Positions 19,556 to 29,499 of a stretch of DNA of 35,676 nt are shown here, piece after piece. Location of the stretch: contig DXDW01000128.1 of the NCBI GenBank assembly GCA_019115305.1, forward strand, positions 1 to 35,676. The letters run 5' to 3'. Under the pieces are notes generated by a model. It searched no databases and was not told the DNA's origin. It saw only the letters and a program-made list of their open reading frames with translations. The first letter of the stretch is position 1; every line of letters begins with the position of its first letter. This DNA is from Candidatus Anaerofilum excrementigallinarum (GTDB taxonomy: Bacteria; Bacillota; Clostridia; Oscillospirales; Ruminococcaceae). The position numbers were made by a program, and so were the translations under genes.

Positions 19556-21157
19556 GTGCTGACTGTATCCGACGTGAGCCTGCAGTTCGCAGGCAGTACC
19601 CTGTATAAACATGTGGACCTCAAATTCACCGAGGGCAACTGCTACGGCATCATCGGCGCCAACGGGGCGGGCAAATCCACCTTGCTGCGCATTTTGTCCG
19701 GGCAGCTGGAGCCCACCACCGGCACCGTCACCCTCAAGCCCGGCTGCCGCATGAGCGTGCTGGAGCAGGACCATTTCAAATACGACGACTACACCGTGAT
19801 GGAAACGGTGCTCATGGGCAACCCCCGGCTGTATGAGATCATGAAGGAAAAGGACGAGCTGTACAACAAGCCCGACTTTTCCGACGCCGACGGCGAGCGC
19901 GCCGCCGAGCTGGAAGGCGAATTTGCCGAGATGGGGGGCTGGGAGGCCGAAAGCGACGCGGCCCAGCTGCTCAACGGCCTGGGCCTCACCGGCTACGACC
20001 ACTACGGCGCCATGAGCGCTCTGGACGGCAAGGGCAAGGTGAAGGTTCTGCTGGCAAAGGCCCTCTTCGGCCATCCCAACGTGATTTTGCTGGACGAGCC
20101 CACCAACGGTCTGGACCTGGCCAGCATCACCTGGCTGGAAGATTTCCTCATGGACTACGACGGCACCGTGATCGTGGTCAGCCACGACCGCCACTTCCTC
20201 AACGCCGTCTGCACCCACACCGTGGACATCGACTACGGCAAGGTGAAGCTGTACGCCGGCAACTACGACTTCTGGTACGATTCCTCCCGGCTGATGCAGC
20301 AGCTGATCCGCAACCAGAACAAGAAAAAAGAGGAAAAGATCAAGGAACTGCAGGCCTTCATCCAGCGGTTCTCGGCCAACAAGTCCAAGTCCAAGCAGGC
20401 CACCAGCCGCAAAAAGATCCTGGATTCCATCCAGCTGGAGGAGATGCCCGCTTCCAGCCGCAAATATCCCTTTGTGCAGTTCACCCCCGACCGGGAGGCC
20501 GGCAAGGATATCCTGTTTGTGGAGGGCCTGACCAAGACCGTGGACGGGGTCAAGGTGCTGGACAACGTGACCTTCACCGTGAACAAGGGGGACAAGATCG
20601 CCCTGGTGGGCGAAAACGAGGCGGGCCAGACCGCTTTGATGCAGATTCTGGCCGGGGAGCTGGAACCCGACGCCGGCAGCTTCAAGTGGGGCGTATCCAC
20701 CACCCAGAGCTATTTCCCCAAGGACAACTCGGCCTATTTCGACGGCTGCGAGCTCACCCTCATCGAGTGGCTGCGGCAGTATTCCCCCGATCCCTCCGAG
20801 ACCTATCTCCGGGGTTTCCTGGGCCGGATGCTCTTCTCGGGCGACGAGGTGCTCAAGCCCGCCAAGGTGCTGTCCGGCGGCGAAAAGGTGCGCTGCATGC
20901 TCAGCCGCATGATGATGAACGGCGCCAACGTGATTTTGCTGGACCAGCCCACCGACCATCTGGACCTGGAGAGCATCGCCGCCCTCACCGACGGCATCGA
21001 GGCCTTCAAGGGCAACGCCATTCTGGCCACCCACGACCACCAGCTCATCGACACGGTGGCCAACCGCATCATCGAGCTGCCCATGCCCGGGGGCAGCGGC
21101 TGCGTGGACTACACCGGCAGCTTTGAGGAGTATCTGGAGCGCAAGGCCAACGGCTGA
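19556..21157 (+). CDS. ABC-F family ATPase
   Basis: Two ABC domains without TMs ([34 protein letters not shown]; second LSGGEKVRCMLSRMMM, LLDQPTDHLDLESI). GTG start with RBS aaaggag. Confidence 0.9.
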   Translation: MLTVSDVSLQFAGSTLYKHVDLKFTEGNCYGIIGANGAGKSTLLRILSGQLEPTTGTVTLKPGCRMSVLEQDHFKYDDYTVMETVLMGNPRLYEIMKEKDELYNKPDFSDADGERAAELEGEFAEMGGWEAESDAAQLLNGLGLTGYDHYGAMSALDGKGKVKVLLAKALFGHPNVILLDEPTNGLDLASITWLEDFLMDYDGTVIVVSHDRHFLNAVCTHTVDIDYGKVKLYAGNYDFWYDSSRLMQQLIRNQNKKKEEKIKELQAFIQRFSANKSKSKQATSRKKILDSIQLEEMPASSRKYPFVQFTPDREAGKDILFVEGLTKTVDGVKVLDNVTFTVNKGDKIALVGENEAGQTALMQILAGELEPDAGSFKWGVSTTQSYFPKDNSAYFDGCELTLIEWLRQYSPDPSETYLRGFLGRMLFSGDEVLKPAKVLSGGEKVRCMLSRMMMNGANVILLDQPTDHLDLESIAALTDGIEAFKGNAILATHDHQLIDTVANRIIELPMPGGSGCVDYTGSFEEYLERKANG

Positions 21158-21201
21158 CCGCTTCTGCGCATACCCACAAAAAGGAAAAGAGGTTGGATGG
21201 T

Positions 21202-22020
21202 ATGTATCAGCTTTCGTTTATCGGAACGGGAAATATGGGCGGCGCCCTGGTGCGGGCGGCGGCGGCCGGCGGCCACGGGGCCGACTGCCTGCTGACCAAC
21301 CGCACTCTGGCCAAGGCCCAGGCCCTGGTCGACCAGTGCGGCTGTGCCGTGGCCCAGAGCAACGCCCAGGCCGCCGAGGAGGGGTATTTTATCCTGCTGG
21401 GGGTAAAGCCCTATCTCATGGCCGGGGTGCTGGCCGAGATCGCCCCGGTGCTTGCCCGGCGCAAACAGGCGGGTGACCGCTTTGTGCTGGTGAGCATGGC
21501 GGCGGGCCTGACGGTGGACACCCTGAAGCAGATGGCCGGGGACGACTACCCTGTCCTGCGCATCATGCCCAACACCCCCTGCGCCATCGGCAAGGGAATG
21601 GTGCTGGTCACCCCCGGTCCCGGTGTGGAGCCGGCGGAAGTGGACCGCCTCTGCGATCTGCTGGCCGCCGCCGGCCGGTTTGACCCCATCGACGAAAGCC
21701 TGATGGATTCCGGCAGCGTCATCGCCGGCTGCACCGGCGCCTGGGCCTGCATGTTCATCGAGGCCCTGGCCGACGGCGCCGTCCAGACCGGCATGCCCCG
21801 GCCCAAGGCGGTGGAATACGCCGCCCAGGCGGTGCTGGGGGCGGCTGCCCTGGTATTGGAGAGCGGCAAGCATCCCGGCCAGCTGAAAGACGAGGTGTGC
21901 AGCCCCGGCGGCAGCACCATCGTGGGGGTCCACGCCATGGAGACCGGCGGGGTTCGCGCCGCCGCCATGGACGCCGTGACCCAGGCCTTTGCCCGCACCA
22001 AGGAAATGGGAAAAAGCTGA
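21202..22020 (+). CDS. proC: Pyrroline-5-carboxylate reductase
   Basis: YQLSFIGTGNMGGALVRAA; LRIMPNTPCAIGKGM; LKDEVCSPGGSTIVGVHAMETGGVRAAAMDAV. Confidence 0.95.
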   Translation: MYQLSFIGTGNMGGALVRAAAAGGHGADCLLTNRTLAKAQALVDQCGCAVAQSNAQAAEEGYFILLGVKPYLMAGVLAEIAPVLARRKQAGDRFVLVSMAAGLTVDTLKQMAGDDYPVLRIMPNTPCAIGKGMVLVTPGPGVEPAEVDRLCDLLAAAGRFDPIDESLMDSGSVIAGCTGAWACMFIEALADGAVQTGMPRPKAVEYAAQAVLGAAALVLESGKHPGQLKDEVCSPGGSTIVGVHAMETGGVRAAAMDAVTQAFARTKEMGKS

Positions 22021-22030
22021 ATTTTTCCAC

Positions 22031-22068
22031 CGGCTTTCGGCCATCTGGCCGGGGGCCGTTTTTTTCTT
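22031..22068 (+). terminator. Intrinsic terminator
   Basis: ccggctttcggcc-atct-ggccgggggccgttttttt. Confidence 0.6.
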
Positions 22069-22182
22069 TGACCCATTCGACATTTTTTCACAAAATCCGT
22101 AGACAGCCTGCCCTCCCTTTGGTATGATGAGGGTACCAAATGCGTTCCGGCGCAATTTTCTCGATGTATGGAGGGAACTACT

Positions 22183-22476
22183 ATGGCATATTGCAAAAAT
22201 TGCGGCAATCCCATCGACGACAACGCCATCTCCTGCCCCAAGTGCGGCGCCATGCAGAACTCCACCCCGCCGGTGGTGGACAACGGCGGTTTCGGCTGGG
22301 GCCTGCTGGGCTGCTGTATTCCCATTGCCGGCCTGATCCTCTTTTTGGTCTGGAAGGACACCAAGCCCAAAACCGCCAAGGCCGCCGGCATCGGCGCTCT
22401 GGTCTCGGTGATCCTGGGTGTGATCTACTATGTGGCGATCATCGCCCTGGGCGCCGGTGCGTCGCTCATGTATTGA
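22183..22476 (+). CDS. Small zinc-ribbon membrane protein
   Basis: MAYCKNCGNPIDDNAISCPKCGAMQ zinc ribbon plus two TM segments; RBS ggagg. Confidence 0.85.
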   Translation: MAYCKNCGNPIDDNAISCPKCGAMQNSTPPVVDNGGFGWGLLGCCIPIAGLILFLVWKDTKPKTAKAAGIGALVSVILGVIYYVAIIALGAGASLMY

Positions 22477-22834
22477 CCGGCTGGGCGGCTGGTTCCGCCG
22501 CTGGCTGCCCATCGTCTTTGGTTGTCACTGCCGCCCCGACCGCTCCTTTTTCTATAAGGGGCGGCAGTTTCCCCTCTGCGCCCGGTGCACCGGGGAACTG
22601 ATAGGCATTCTGGCAGGGGTCCTGCTGTTCCCCTTCTGGGCGCCGCCGGTCTGGGCCGCTTTTTTGGCCCTGCTGCCTTTGGTGGCGGACGGCTTCACCC
22701 AGCGGCTGACCCGGTACGAGAGCACCAACCCCCGGCGGCTGGTCACCGGCCTGGCCTTTGGCTGGGGGCTTTACTGCCTGTTTGCCCACAGCACGCTGGC
22801 CGCCTTTTTCTTCGGCTTCCACCTGCTGCGCTAG
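22430..22834 (+). CDS. DUF2085 domain-containing membrane protein (start uncertain)
   Basis: VFGCHCRPDRSFFYKGRQFPLCARCTGELIGILAG matches DUF2085. The ORF overlaps the zinc-ribbon gene, and the real start is probably near 22470. Confidence 0.75.
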   Translation: MWRSSPWAPVRRSCIDRLGGWFRRWLPIVFGCHCRPDRSFFYKGRQFPLCARCTGELIGILAGVLLFPFWAPPVWAAFLALLPLVADGFTQRLTRYESTNPRRLVTGLAFGWGLYCLFAHSTLAAFFFGFHLLR

Positions 22835-22872
22835 CCCAGCCCAGAAAAGGCAAACTTTTTTTGAAAAAGCTG

Positions 22873-22901
22873 TTGACTTTTTCCCTTCCGGGTGCTATAA
22901 T
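22873..22901 (+). promoter_or_regulatory. Consensus promoter of tRNA-Val
   Basis: TTGACT (22873-22878), 17 nt, TATAAT (22896-22901). Confidence 0.85.
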
Positions 22902-22913
22902 CTTAATCACCGC

Positions 22914-22990
22914 GGAGGATTAGCTCAGCTGGTTAGAGTGCCTGCATCACACGCAGGAAGTCTGGGGTTCGAGTCCCTAATTCTCCACCA
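22914..22990 (+). tRNA. tRNA-Val (anticodon CAC), CCA encoded
   Basis: GGAGGAT/ATTCTCC acceptor; anticodon arm CCTGC-ATCACAC-GCAGG; GGTTCGAGTCC T loop; terminal ACCA. Confidence 0.93.
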
Positions 22991-22991
22991 A

Positions 22992-23022
22992 AAGCCCGAT
23001 CGAAAGATCGGGCTTTTTTCTT
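22992..23022 (+). terminator. Intrinsic terminator after tRNA-Val
   Basis: aagcccgatc-gaaa-gatcgggcttttttc. Confidence 0.9.
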
Positions 23023-23083
23023 TTTCCCGGCCCCTGGGGCTGGGATTTTTTATTTTTGCCAACACTGGAGCACGACGGGCAGA

Positions 23084-23150
23084 TTTACCAAACCTTTACC
23101 TAAATCTTTGTTCAGCTTGATGGAAGCAGCCCCCCGCTTTTCCGTATAAT
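23084..23150 (+). promoter_or_regulatory. Candidate PhoP box and -10 element upstream of alkaline phosphatase
   Basis: TTTACC (23084), TTTACC (23095), CTTTGT (23106), TTGATG (23117) at exact 11-nt phasing; TATAAT at 23145-23150. Confidence 0.5.
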
Positions 23151-23197
23151 GCAATCGTCACCAAAAAACATCCAACAAGCAAAAGGAGAAATCAACC

Positions 23198-24763
23198 ATG
23201 AAATGTATGGCAAAACGTGCTCTTTGCCTGGCCGCTGCTCTGGCGGTCGCCGGCAGCATGGCCGGCTGCGGCGCTCAGTCTTCCAGCAGCACCGCCGAGG
23301 TACAGCAGTCCTCCAGCACTGCGACCCCCACCGAAACCACCGCCAAGGCTCCCAAATATGTGTTCCTGTTCATCGGTGACGGCATGAGCTACCCCCAGAT
23401 CCAGTCCACCGCCGACTACCTGGGCGCTCTCACCGACACCGACTACCACATGGCCGCCCCCAGCCTGGACGACAACGCCGGCGCCATTCTGGACGGCCCC
23501 TCCTACCTGAACTTCATGAACTTTGAGGTGGCCGGCTCGGCTGTGACCTACGACTCCAACAGCTTCTGCCCCGACTCCGCCTCCACCGCCACCTCCATCT
23601 CCACCGGTCACAAAACCTACTCCGGCACCATCAACATGGACGAGACCGGCACCACCCCCTACGAGACCATCGCCGAGCAGCTGCGGGATCAGAAGGACTG
23701 GGAGATCGGCGTCATCAGCTCGGTCAACCTGAACCACGCCACCCCCGCCGCCTTCTATGCCCACCAGGCCAGCCGCAACAACTACTACGAGATCGGCCTG
23801 GAGCTCATCGAATCTGACTTCGACTACTTCGCCGGCGGCGGCCTGCTGAAGCCCGACGGCGCCGAGGGCGACCAGGAAAACCTGTATGACCTGGCCAAAG
23901 AGGCCGGCTACACCGTGGCCATGACCCAGGCCGAGGCCGAAGCTGTGAACGCCGACACCGAGAAGGCCATTCTGGTGGGCGAGCAGCTGGCCGACGGCGA
24001 CGCTCTGCCCTACGAGCTGGACCGCACCGAGGATATGTGGTCTCTGGCCGACTACGTGGAAAAGGGCATCGAAGTGCTGGACAACGACAACGGCTTCTTC
24101 ATGATGTGCGAAGGCGGCAAGATCGACTGGGCCTGCCACGCCAATGACGCCGCCTCCTCCATCCACGACACCATGGCTCTGGCCGACGCGGTGCAGGTTG
24201 CCATGGACTTCGCCAAGGACCACGCCGACGAGACCCTGATTTTGGTCACCGGCGACCACGAGACCGGCGGTCTGACCATCGGCTTTGCCGGCACCGACTA
24301 CGACACCTACCTGGACCTGCTGGACAGCCAGAAGATCTCCTACGCCAAGTTCGACAGCGACTATGTCACCGGCTACAAGGAGAACAAGACCTCCTTTGAA
24401 GATGTGATGAAGGATGTCACCGAGCTGTTCGGCCTCAAGACCGAGGGTGAGGAAGGCGACAAGCTGGTCCTCACCGACTACGAACTGTCCCAGCTGCGCG
24501 CCGCCTACGAAAAGAGCATCAACGGCACCCCTGCCAGCGAGTACGAGCAGGAAGAATATGTGCTCTACGGCACCTATGAGCCCCTCACCGTCACTTTGAC
24601 CCACATCATCAACAACAAATCCGGCGTTTCCTTCACCTCTTACAGCCACACCGGCCTGCCGGTAGCTGTGCTGGCCCAGGGCGCCGGCAGCGAAAACTTC
24701 GTCGGCTACTACGACAACACCGACATCTACAACAAGCTGGCCGACATGCTGGGCATCGCCTGA
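23198..24763 (+). CDS. Alkaline phosphatase, lipoprotein
   Basis: Lipobox AVAGSMAGCGAQ; FLFIGDGMSYPQIQ; CPDSASTATSISTGHKT active-site Ser; VTGDHETGGLT. Confidence 0.94.
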   Translation: MKCMAKRALCLAAALAVAGSMAGCGAQSSSSTAEVQQSSSTATPTETTAKAPKYVFLFIGDGMSYPQIQSTADYLGALTDTDYHMAAPSLDDNAGAILDGPSYLNFMNFEVAGSAVTYDSNSFCPDSASTATSISTGHKTYSGTINMDETGTTPYETIAEQLRDQKDWEIGVISSVNLNHATPAAFYAHQASRNNYYEIGLELIESDFDYFAGGGLLKPDGAEGDQENLYDLAKEAGYTVAMTQAEAEAVNADTEKAILVGEQLADGDALPYELDRTEDMWSLADYVEKGIEVLDNDNGFFMMCEGGKIDWACHANDAASSIHDTMALADAVQVAMDFAKDHADETLILVTGDHETGGLTIGFAGTDYDTYLDLLDSQKISYAKFDSDYVTGYKENKTSFEDVMKDVTELFGLKTEGEEGDKLVLTDYELSQLRAAYEKSINGTPASEYEQEEYVLYGTYEPLTVTLTHIINNKSGVSFTSYSHTGLPVAVLAQGAGSENFVGYYDNTDIYNKLADMLGIA

Positions 24764-24858
24764 TCCTTCCCCGCCGTTCCCTTCCCTCATCGCCCTTCCT
24801 GCCCCTTCCGGGGGCGGAAGGGCCCTTGGCGTATCTGCCCCAAAAGGAGGTTTTTTCC

Positions 24859-25116
24859 ATGCGGCACAATCTGCTGGTATGCAGTTTACTGGACCTGACT
24901 GCCATTGCGGTGTTCTCGGCGGGATACTGGGTGGACGCCGCCGGACTGATGGCCCTTGGCATCATTCTGTTCGCGGCGGGGCTGGGCTTCTGCCTGGCGC
25001 GGTTCCGCTGCCCCTGCTGCCACCGGTATGTGGGGATCATCGGCTACCGTCCCGGCCGGTTCTGCTCCCGCTGCGGCGCGCTGCTGGAAGACCCCGAGGA
25101 CGACGAACGCCCCTGA
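24859..25116 (+). CDS. Small membrane protein with C-terminal zinc ribbon
   Basis: 85 aa: two TMs then CPCCHRYVGIIGYRPGRFCSRCGALLED; RBS aaaggagg. Confidence 0.75.
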   Translation: MRHNLLVCSLLDLTAIAVFSAGYWVDAAGLMALGIILFAAGLGFCLARFRCPCCHRYVGIIGYRPGRFCSRCGALLEDPEDDERP

Positions 25117-25144
25117 TATTTTCCCGTTAGGAGATCGCTTTGCC

Positions 25145-26296
25145 ATGAAATGTAAACTTGACCCCCAGACCCTGCGCTACCAGGCGCCGCTGCTGGTCTG
25201 CATCCTCACCATCCTGCTTCTGCTGGCGCTGCCCACCGGCTTTGAGGGAGCTCTGCTCTACCAGGAGGCCGAGCGCTGCACCGCCCGGGTGGTGTCCTGC
25301 GACGATTCCGCCATTGTGGACACCGGCCTGGTGCGCTCCGGCGAGCAGCGCTGCCAGCTGGAGATCCTGGACGGCCGCTTTGACGGCCAGAGCGCCACCG
25401 GCGTGAACATGCTCAACGGCTCTTTGGAGCAGGACAAGCTGTTTGCCCCCGGCGACACCGCCCAGGTGGTGGTGAGCTTTGACAGCGAAGGGACCATCAC
25501 CAACGTCACCATGACCGACCACTACCGCCTGGGCTGGGAGGCCGTGATGGCCGCGGGCTTTGCCCTGTTTCTGGTACTGTTTGCCGGCCGCACCGGTCTG
25601 CGGGCCATTGCCTCCTTTGTGCTCACGGTGCTGGTGCTCTGGAAGATCCTGGTCCCCCTCTACCTCCGGAGCTGCAACCCCATCTGGGTGGGCCTGGCGG
25701 TGACCCTGCTGCTGACCATCCTCATCATCGCCTTGGTCTACGGCTTCGACACCCGCTGTCTTTCGGCGGTGTCGGGTGCTTTTCTGGGCATCGGGGTCAC
25801 CTGTCTGCTGGGAATGCTGTTCACCGATCTGTTCCGCATCCACGGGGCGGTGATGGCCTATTCCGAAAGCCTGCTCTACTCCGGCTACCAGGACCTCAAC
25901 CTCACCCGCATCTACATGGCCTCCATCTTCATCGGGGCCTCGGGGGCGGTGATGGACCTGGCGGTGGACATCACCTCGGCGGTAAACGAGGTGGTGGAAA
26001 AGCGCCCCGACATCGGCTGGAAAGAGGCGGTGGGTTCGGGGCTCAATGTGGGCCGGGCGGCCATGGGCACCATGACCACCACCTTGCTGCTGGCCTATTC
26101 GGGCGGGTATATCGCCCTGCTCATGGTGTTTATGGCTCAGGGCACCCCCATTGACCACATCCTCAACTACAAGTATGTGGCCGCCGAGATCCTGGACACG
26201 GTGGTGGGGTCCTTCGGGCTGGTGACCGTGGCTCCTTTCACGGCCCTCACGGCGGGATTTCTGCTCACCCGCCGCCGCAAAAAGAGCAGCGTATAA
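25145..26296 (+). CDS. YibE/F family membrane protein
   Basis: SESLLYSGYQDLNLTRIYMASIFIGASGAVMDLAVDITSAVNEV...AAMGTMTTTLLLAYSGGYIALL is characteristic of the family. Confidence 0.88.
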   Translation: MKCKLDPQTLRYQAPLLVCILTILLLLALPTGFEGALLYQEAERCTARVVSCDDSAIVDTGLVRSGEQRCQLEILDGRFDGQSATGVNMLNGSLEQDKLFAPGDTAQVVVSFDSEGTITNVTMTDHYRLGWEAVMAAGFALFLVLFAGRTGLRAIASFVLTVLVLWKILVPLYLRSCNPIWVGLAVTLLLTILIIALVYGFDTRCLSAVSGAFLGIGVTCLLGMLFTDLFRIHGAVMAYSESLLYSGYQDLNLTRIYMASIFIGASGAVMDLAVDITSAVNEVVEKRPDIGWKEAVGSGLNVGRAAMGTMTTTLLLAYSGGYIALLMVFMAQGTPIDHILNYKYVAAEILDTVVGSFGLVTVAPFTALTAGFLLTRRRKKSSV

Positions 26297-26325
26297 GCGT
26301 TCTGTTTTTGCTCCGTCCGGCCCCG

Positions 26326-26347
26326 TCCGCCGGGCGGAATTTTTTTC
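26326..26347 (+). terminator. Intrinsic terminator
   Basis: tccgcc-gg-gcggaattttttt. Confidence 0.6.
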
Positions 26348-26580
26348 CTTTGCTGCCAATTTGTTAACAATTTGTCTTTATTTACCGCAAAAACCGGGTC
26401 AAAAAGTCGGGATTTTTACATTTTTTCACTGTTTTCTCCAGATAAACAATTGGTTTTTTGGCAATCTGGCCTCTTGCATTTTTCCCGGGCATGAATAAAA
26501 TGGACTATGAAGTGTTTTATAAAATTGCTATATAAATAAGTAGGCGAGATGATTTTGCCTGCTGGCAAGGAGGTTTTTGA

Positions 26581-29499
26581 ATGCGGATTGGTCTGGACAT
26601 TGGTTCCACAACCATCAAGTGCGCCGCACTGAACGATCAAGGCGAGCTGGTGTTTTCCAGCTACGAACGCCATAACAGCCACATTGCGGAAAAGGCCAGC
26701 CAGCTTTTGCAGACCCTGCAGCAGCAATTGGGATGCAAAACCGCCCAGCTGGCCATTTCTGGTTCAGCGGCCATGGGCTTTGCCGAAAACTGCGGCGTGC
26801 CCTTTGTGCAGGAGGTGTTCGCCACCCGCGTGGCCGCCCAGAAGCTGGCCCCCCAGGCCGATGTGATCATCGAGCTGGGCGGCGAGGACGCCAAGATCCT
26901 GTTTCTCACCAACGGCGTAGAGGTGCGCATGAACGGCAGCTGTGCCGGCGGCACCGGCGCCTTTATCGACCAGATGGCTACCCTGCTGGGTCTCACCCCC
27001 TCCCAGCTGGACGAGGAAGCCGCCAAAGCCGAAAAAATCTACACCATCGCCAGCCGCTGCGGCGTGTTTGCCAAGAGCGACGTGCAGCCCCTGCTGAACC
27101 AGGGCGCCCGCATCGCCGACATCTCGGCCAGCATTCTCCACGCGGTGGTCAACCAGACCATTGCCGGTCTGGCACAGGGGCGGCCCATCCAGGGCAATGT
27201 GCTGTATCTGGGCGGGCCCCTCACCTTTTTCAGCCAGCTGCGCAAGGCCTTTGACGAAACCCTGGGCCTGCCCGGCACCCAGCCGGAAAACAGCCTGTAT
27301 TTCGTGGCCATGGGCGCGGCTCTCTACGCCGACGCCGAGCTGGACCTGGAAACAGTGGCCCAGGCCATGTGCAAGGACGGGGCTCTGGGCAGCTATGCCA
27401 GCCAGCCCCCCCTGTTTGCCAATATGGAGGAGTACGAGGCCTTCCATGCCCGGCATATGCGGGCTTCGGTGCCCCGGGTAGCCTTTGGCGAGGACGTGGG
27501 CCCGGTACATATCGGCATCGACTCGGGCAGCACCACCGTCAAGATGGCGGTGATCGACCAGCAGGACAACCTGCTGTTCACCAACTACCAGCCCAACTCC
27601 GGCAACCCCATCCCCCTGCTGCGGCAGCTGCTGATGGACCTGTACCGCCGCCATCCCGGGCTGAACATCGCCAGCGTCACCACCACCGGCTACGGCGAAG
27701 CTTTGGCCAAGAGCGCCTTTGAGGCGGATTTCGGCATTGTGGAGACGGTGGCCCACTTCACCGCCGCCCAGCATTTCATGCCCGACGTGGATTTCGTCAT
27801 CGACATCGGCGGACAGGATATGAAGTGCTTCAAGGTGGAAAACGGCGCCATCAGCGATATTTTCCTCAACGAGGCCTGTTCCTCCGGCTGCGGCAGCTTT
27901 TTGCAGACCTTCGCCGAGGCTCTGGGCTACACGGTGCCGGAATTTGCCCGGCTGGCCCTTTTTGCCGACCATCCCGTGGACCTGGGCAGCCGCTGCACCG
28001 TGTTTATGAACTCCAGCGTCAAGCAGGCCCAGAAGGACGGCGCTTCCATCGAGAACATCTCGGCGGGCCTGTCCATCAGCGTGGTGAAAAACGCCCTCTA
28101 CAAGGTCATCCGGGCCTCCCGTCCCGAGGAGCTGGGCCGCAACATCGTGGTGCAGGGCGGCACCTTCTACAACGAAGCCGTGCTCCGGGCCTTTGAGCAG
28201 GAGATGGGGGTGGAGGTCATCCGTCCCGACATCGCCGGCCTCATGGGCGCCTACGGCGCCGCCCTCTACGGCAAGGCCCATTCTTTGCCCGGCACCCGCA
28301 GCCATGTCATCAGCCTGCAGGGGCTGGAGGACTTCACCCACGAGGTGAAAAACGTGGTCTGCCAGGGCTGCGGCAACCACTGCCAGCTCACCGTCAACCT
28401 GTTTGCCGGCGGCAAGCGGTACATCAGCGGCAACCGCTGTGAAAAGCCCATCACCCACCACGATTCCGACACCAAGCGGGACCTGTACGCCTACAAGCTG
28501 CAGCTTCTCCAGAGCTACCAGCCGGTGGCGGGCAAGCGGGGCAAACTGGGCATCCCCCTGGCTTTGAATATGTACGAACTGCTGCCCTTCTGGTACACCT
28601 TCTTCACCAAACTGGGCTTTGAGGTGGTCACCAGTCCCATCTCCAACCGGCAGCTGTACCTGGCCGGCCAGGCCACCATCCCCAGCGACACCGTCTGTTT
28701 CCCGGCCAAGCTGGTCCACGGCCATGTCCGCGCTTTGGTGGACGCGGGAGTGCCCACCATCTTCTACCCCTGCCTGACCTACAACCTGGACGAGCATCTG
28801 GGCGACAACCACTACAACTGCCCCGTGGTGGCCTACTACCCCGAAGTGATCGCGGCCAACTGCCGGGAACTGTCCGGCACCACCTTTATCTACGACTACC
28901 TGGGCATCCATCGCCGCAAGGACTTTGAAAAGAAGATGCCCCACATCCTGGCCAAATACTTCCCCGACATCACCCCCGCCGAGGTAAAAGCCGCCAGCGA
29001 TGCCGCCTACCAGGAATACGAGCACCATATGGCCGCTGTGCGGGCCGAGGGCGGGCGGATCATCCAGCACGCCCGGGAAAACAATATGCCCATCATTGTG
29101 CTGGCCGGCCGTCCCTACCATGTGGACCCCGAGATCAACCACGGCATCGACCGGCTGATCTGCAGCTGCGGCGCCGCCGTTGTCACCGAGGATTCGGTGA
29201 GCTGGCTGCAGGAGAAATTCCCCACCCGGGTGCTCAACCAGTGGACCTACCACTCCCGTCTCTACGCGGCGGCCAAATACGTCTGCAGCCAGCCCGACAT
29301 GGAGCTGGTGCAGCTGGTGAGCTTCGGCTGCGGCGTGGACGCCATCACCACCGACGAGACCCGCGACATTCTGCAGAACGGCGGCAAGCTGTACACCCAG
29401 ATCAAGATCGACGAGATCACCAATCTGGGCGCTGTGAACATCCGTCTGCGCAGTCTGTTTGCGGCCATCGCCGCCCGAAAGGAGGGCCGGACCCTGTGA
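26581..29499 (+). CDS. 2-hydroxyacyl-CoA dehydratase activase-like protein (two BadF/BadG ATPase domains plus DUF2229-like region)
   Basis: RIGLDIGSTTIKCAAL...GSCAGGTGAFIDQMA...SRCGVFAKSD and a second HIGIDSGSTTVKMAVI...NEACSSGCGSFLQTFAE...SRCTVFMNSS, then TIPSDTVCFPAKLVHGHV. Confidence 0.9.
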   Translation: MRIGLDIGSTTIKCAALNDQGELVFSSYERHNSHIAEKASQLLQTLQQQLGCKTAQLAISGSAAMGFAENCGVPFVQEVFATRVAAQKLAPQADVIIELGGEDAKILFLTNGVEVRMNGSCAGGTGAFIDQMATLLGLTPSQLDEEAAKAEKIYTIASRCGVFAKSDVQPLLNQGARIADISASILHAVVNQTIAGLAQGRPIQGNVLYLGGPLTFFSQLRKAFDETLGLPGTQPENSLYFVAMGAALYADAELDLETVAQAMCKDGALGSYASQPPLFANMEEYEAFHARHMRASVPRVAFGEDVGPVHIGIDSGSTTVKMAVIDQQDNLLFTNYQPNSGNPIPLLRQLLMDLYRRHPGLNIASVTTTGYGEALAKSAFEADFGIVETVAHFTAAQHFMPDVDFVIDIGGQDMKCFKVENGAISDIFLNEACSSGCGSFLQTFAEALGYTVPEFARLALFADHPVDLGSRCTVFMNSSVKQAQKDGASIENISAGLSISVVKNALYKVIRASRPEELGRNIVVQGGTFYNEAVLRAFEQEMGVEVIRPDIAGLMGAYGAALYGKAHSLPGTRSHVISLQGLEDFTHEVKNVVCQGCGNHCQLTVNLFAGGKRYISGNRCEKPITHHDSDTKRDLYAYKLQLLQSYQPVAGKRGKLGIPLALNMYELLPFWYTFFTKLGFEVVTSPISNRQLYLAGQATIPSDTVCFPAKLVHGHVRALVDAGVPTIFYPCLTYNLDEHLGDNHYNCPVVAYYPEVIAANCRELSGTTFIYDYLGIHRRKDFEKKMPHILAKYFPDITPAEVKAASDAAYQEYEHHMAAVRAEGGRIIQHARENNMPIIVLAGRPYHVDPEINHGIDRLICSCGAAVVTEDSVSWLQEKFPTRVLNQWTYHSRLYAAAKYVCSQPDMELVQLVSFGCGVDAITTDETRDILQNGGKLYTQIKIDEITNLGAVNIRLRSLFAAIAARKEGRTL

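Noticed and set aside
22758-23120. ORF containing GLAQLVRVPASHAGSLGFESLI
   Set aside because: Translation of the tRNA-Val gene, a well-known annotation artefact.
26355-26385. Rex-like operator (ttgttaacaa) upstream of the dehydratase activase
   Set aside because: Only one short palindromic core; the expected spaced TTGTTAA-N4-TTAACAA arrangement is not present.
26764-29253. 829 aa minus-strand ORF
   Set aside because: Antisense shadow of the activase-like gene.
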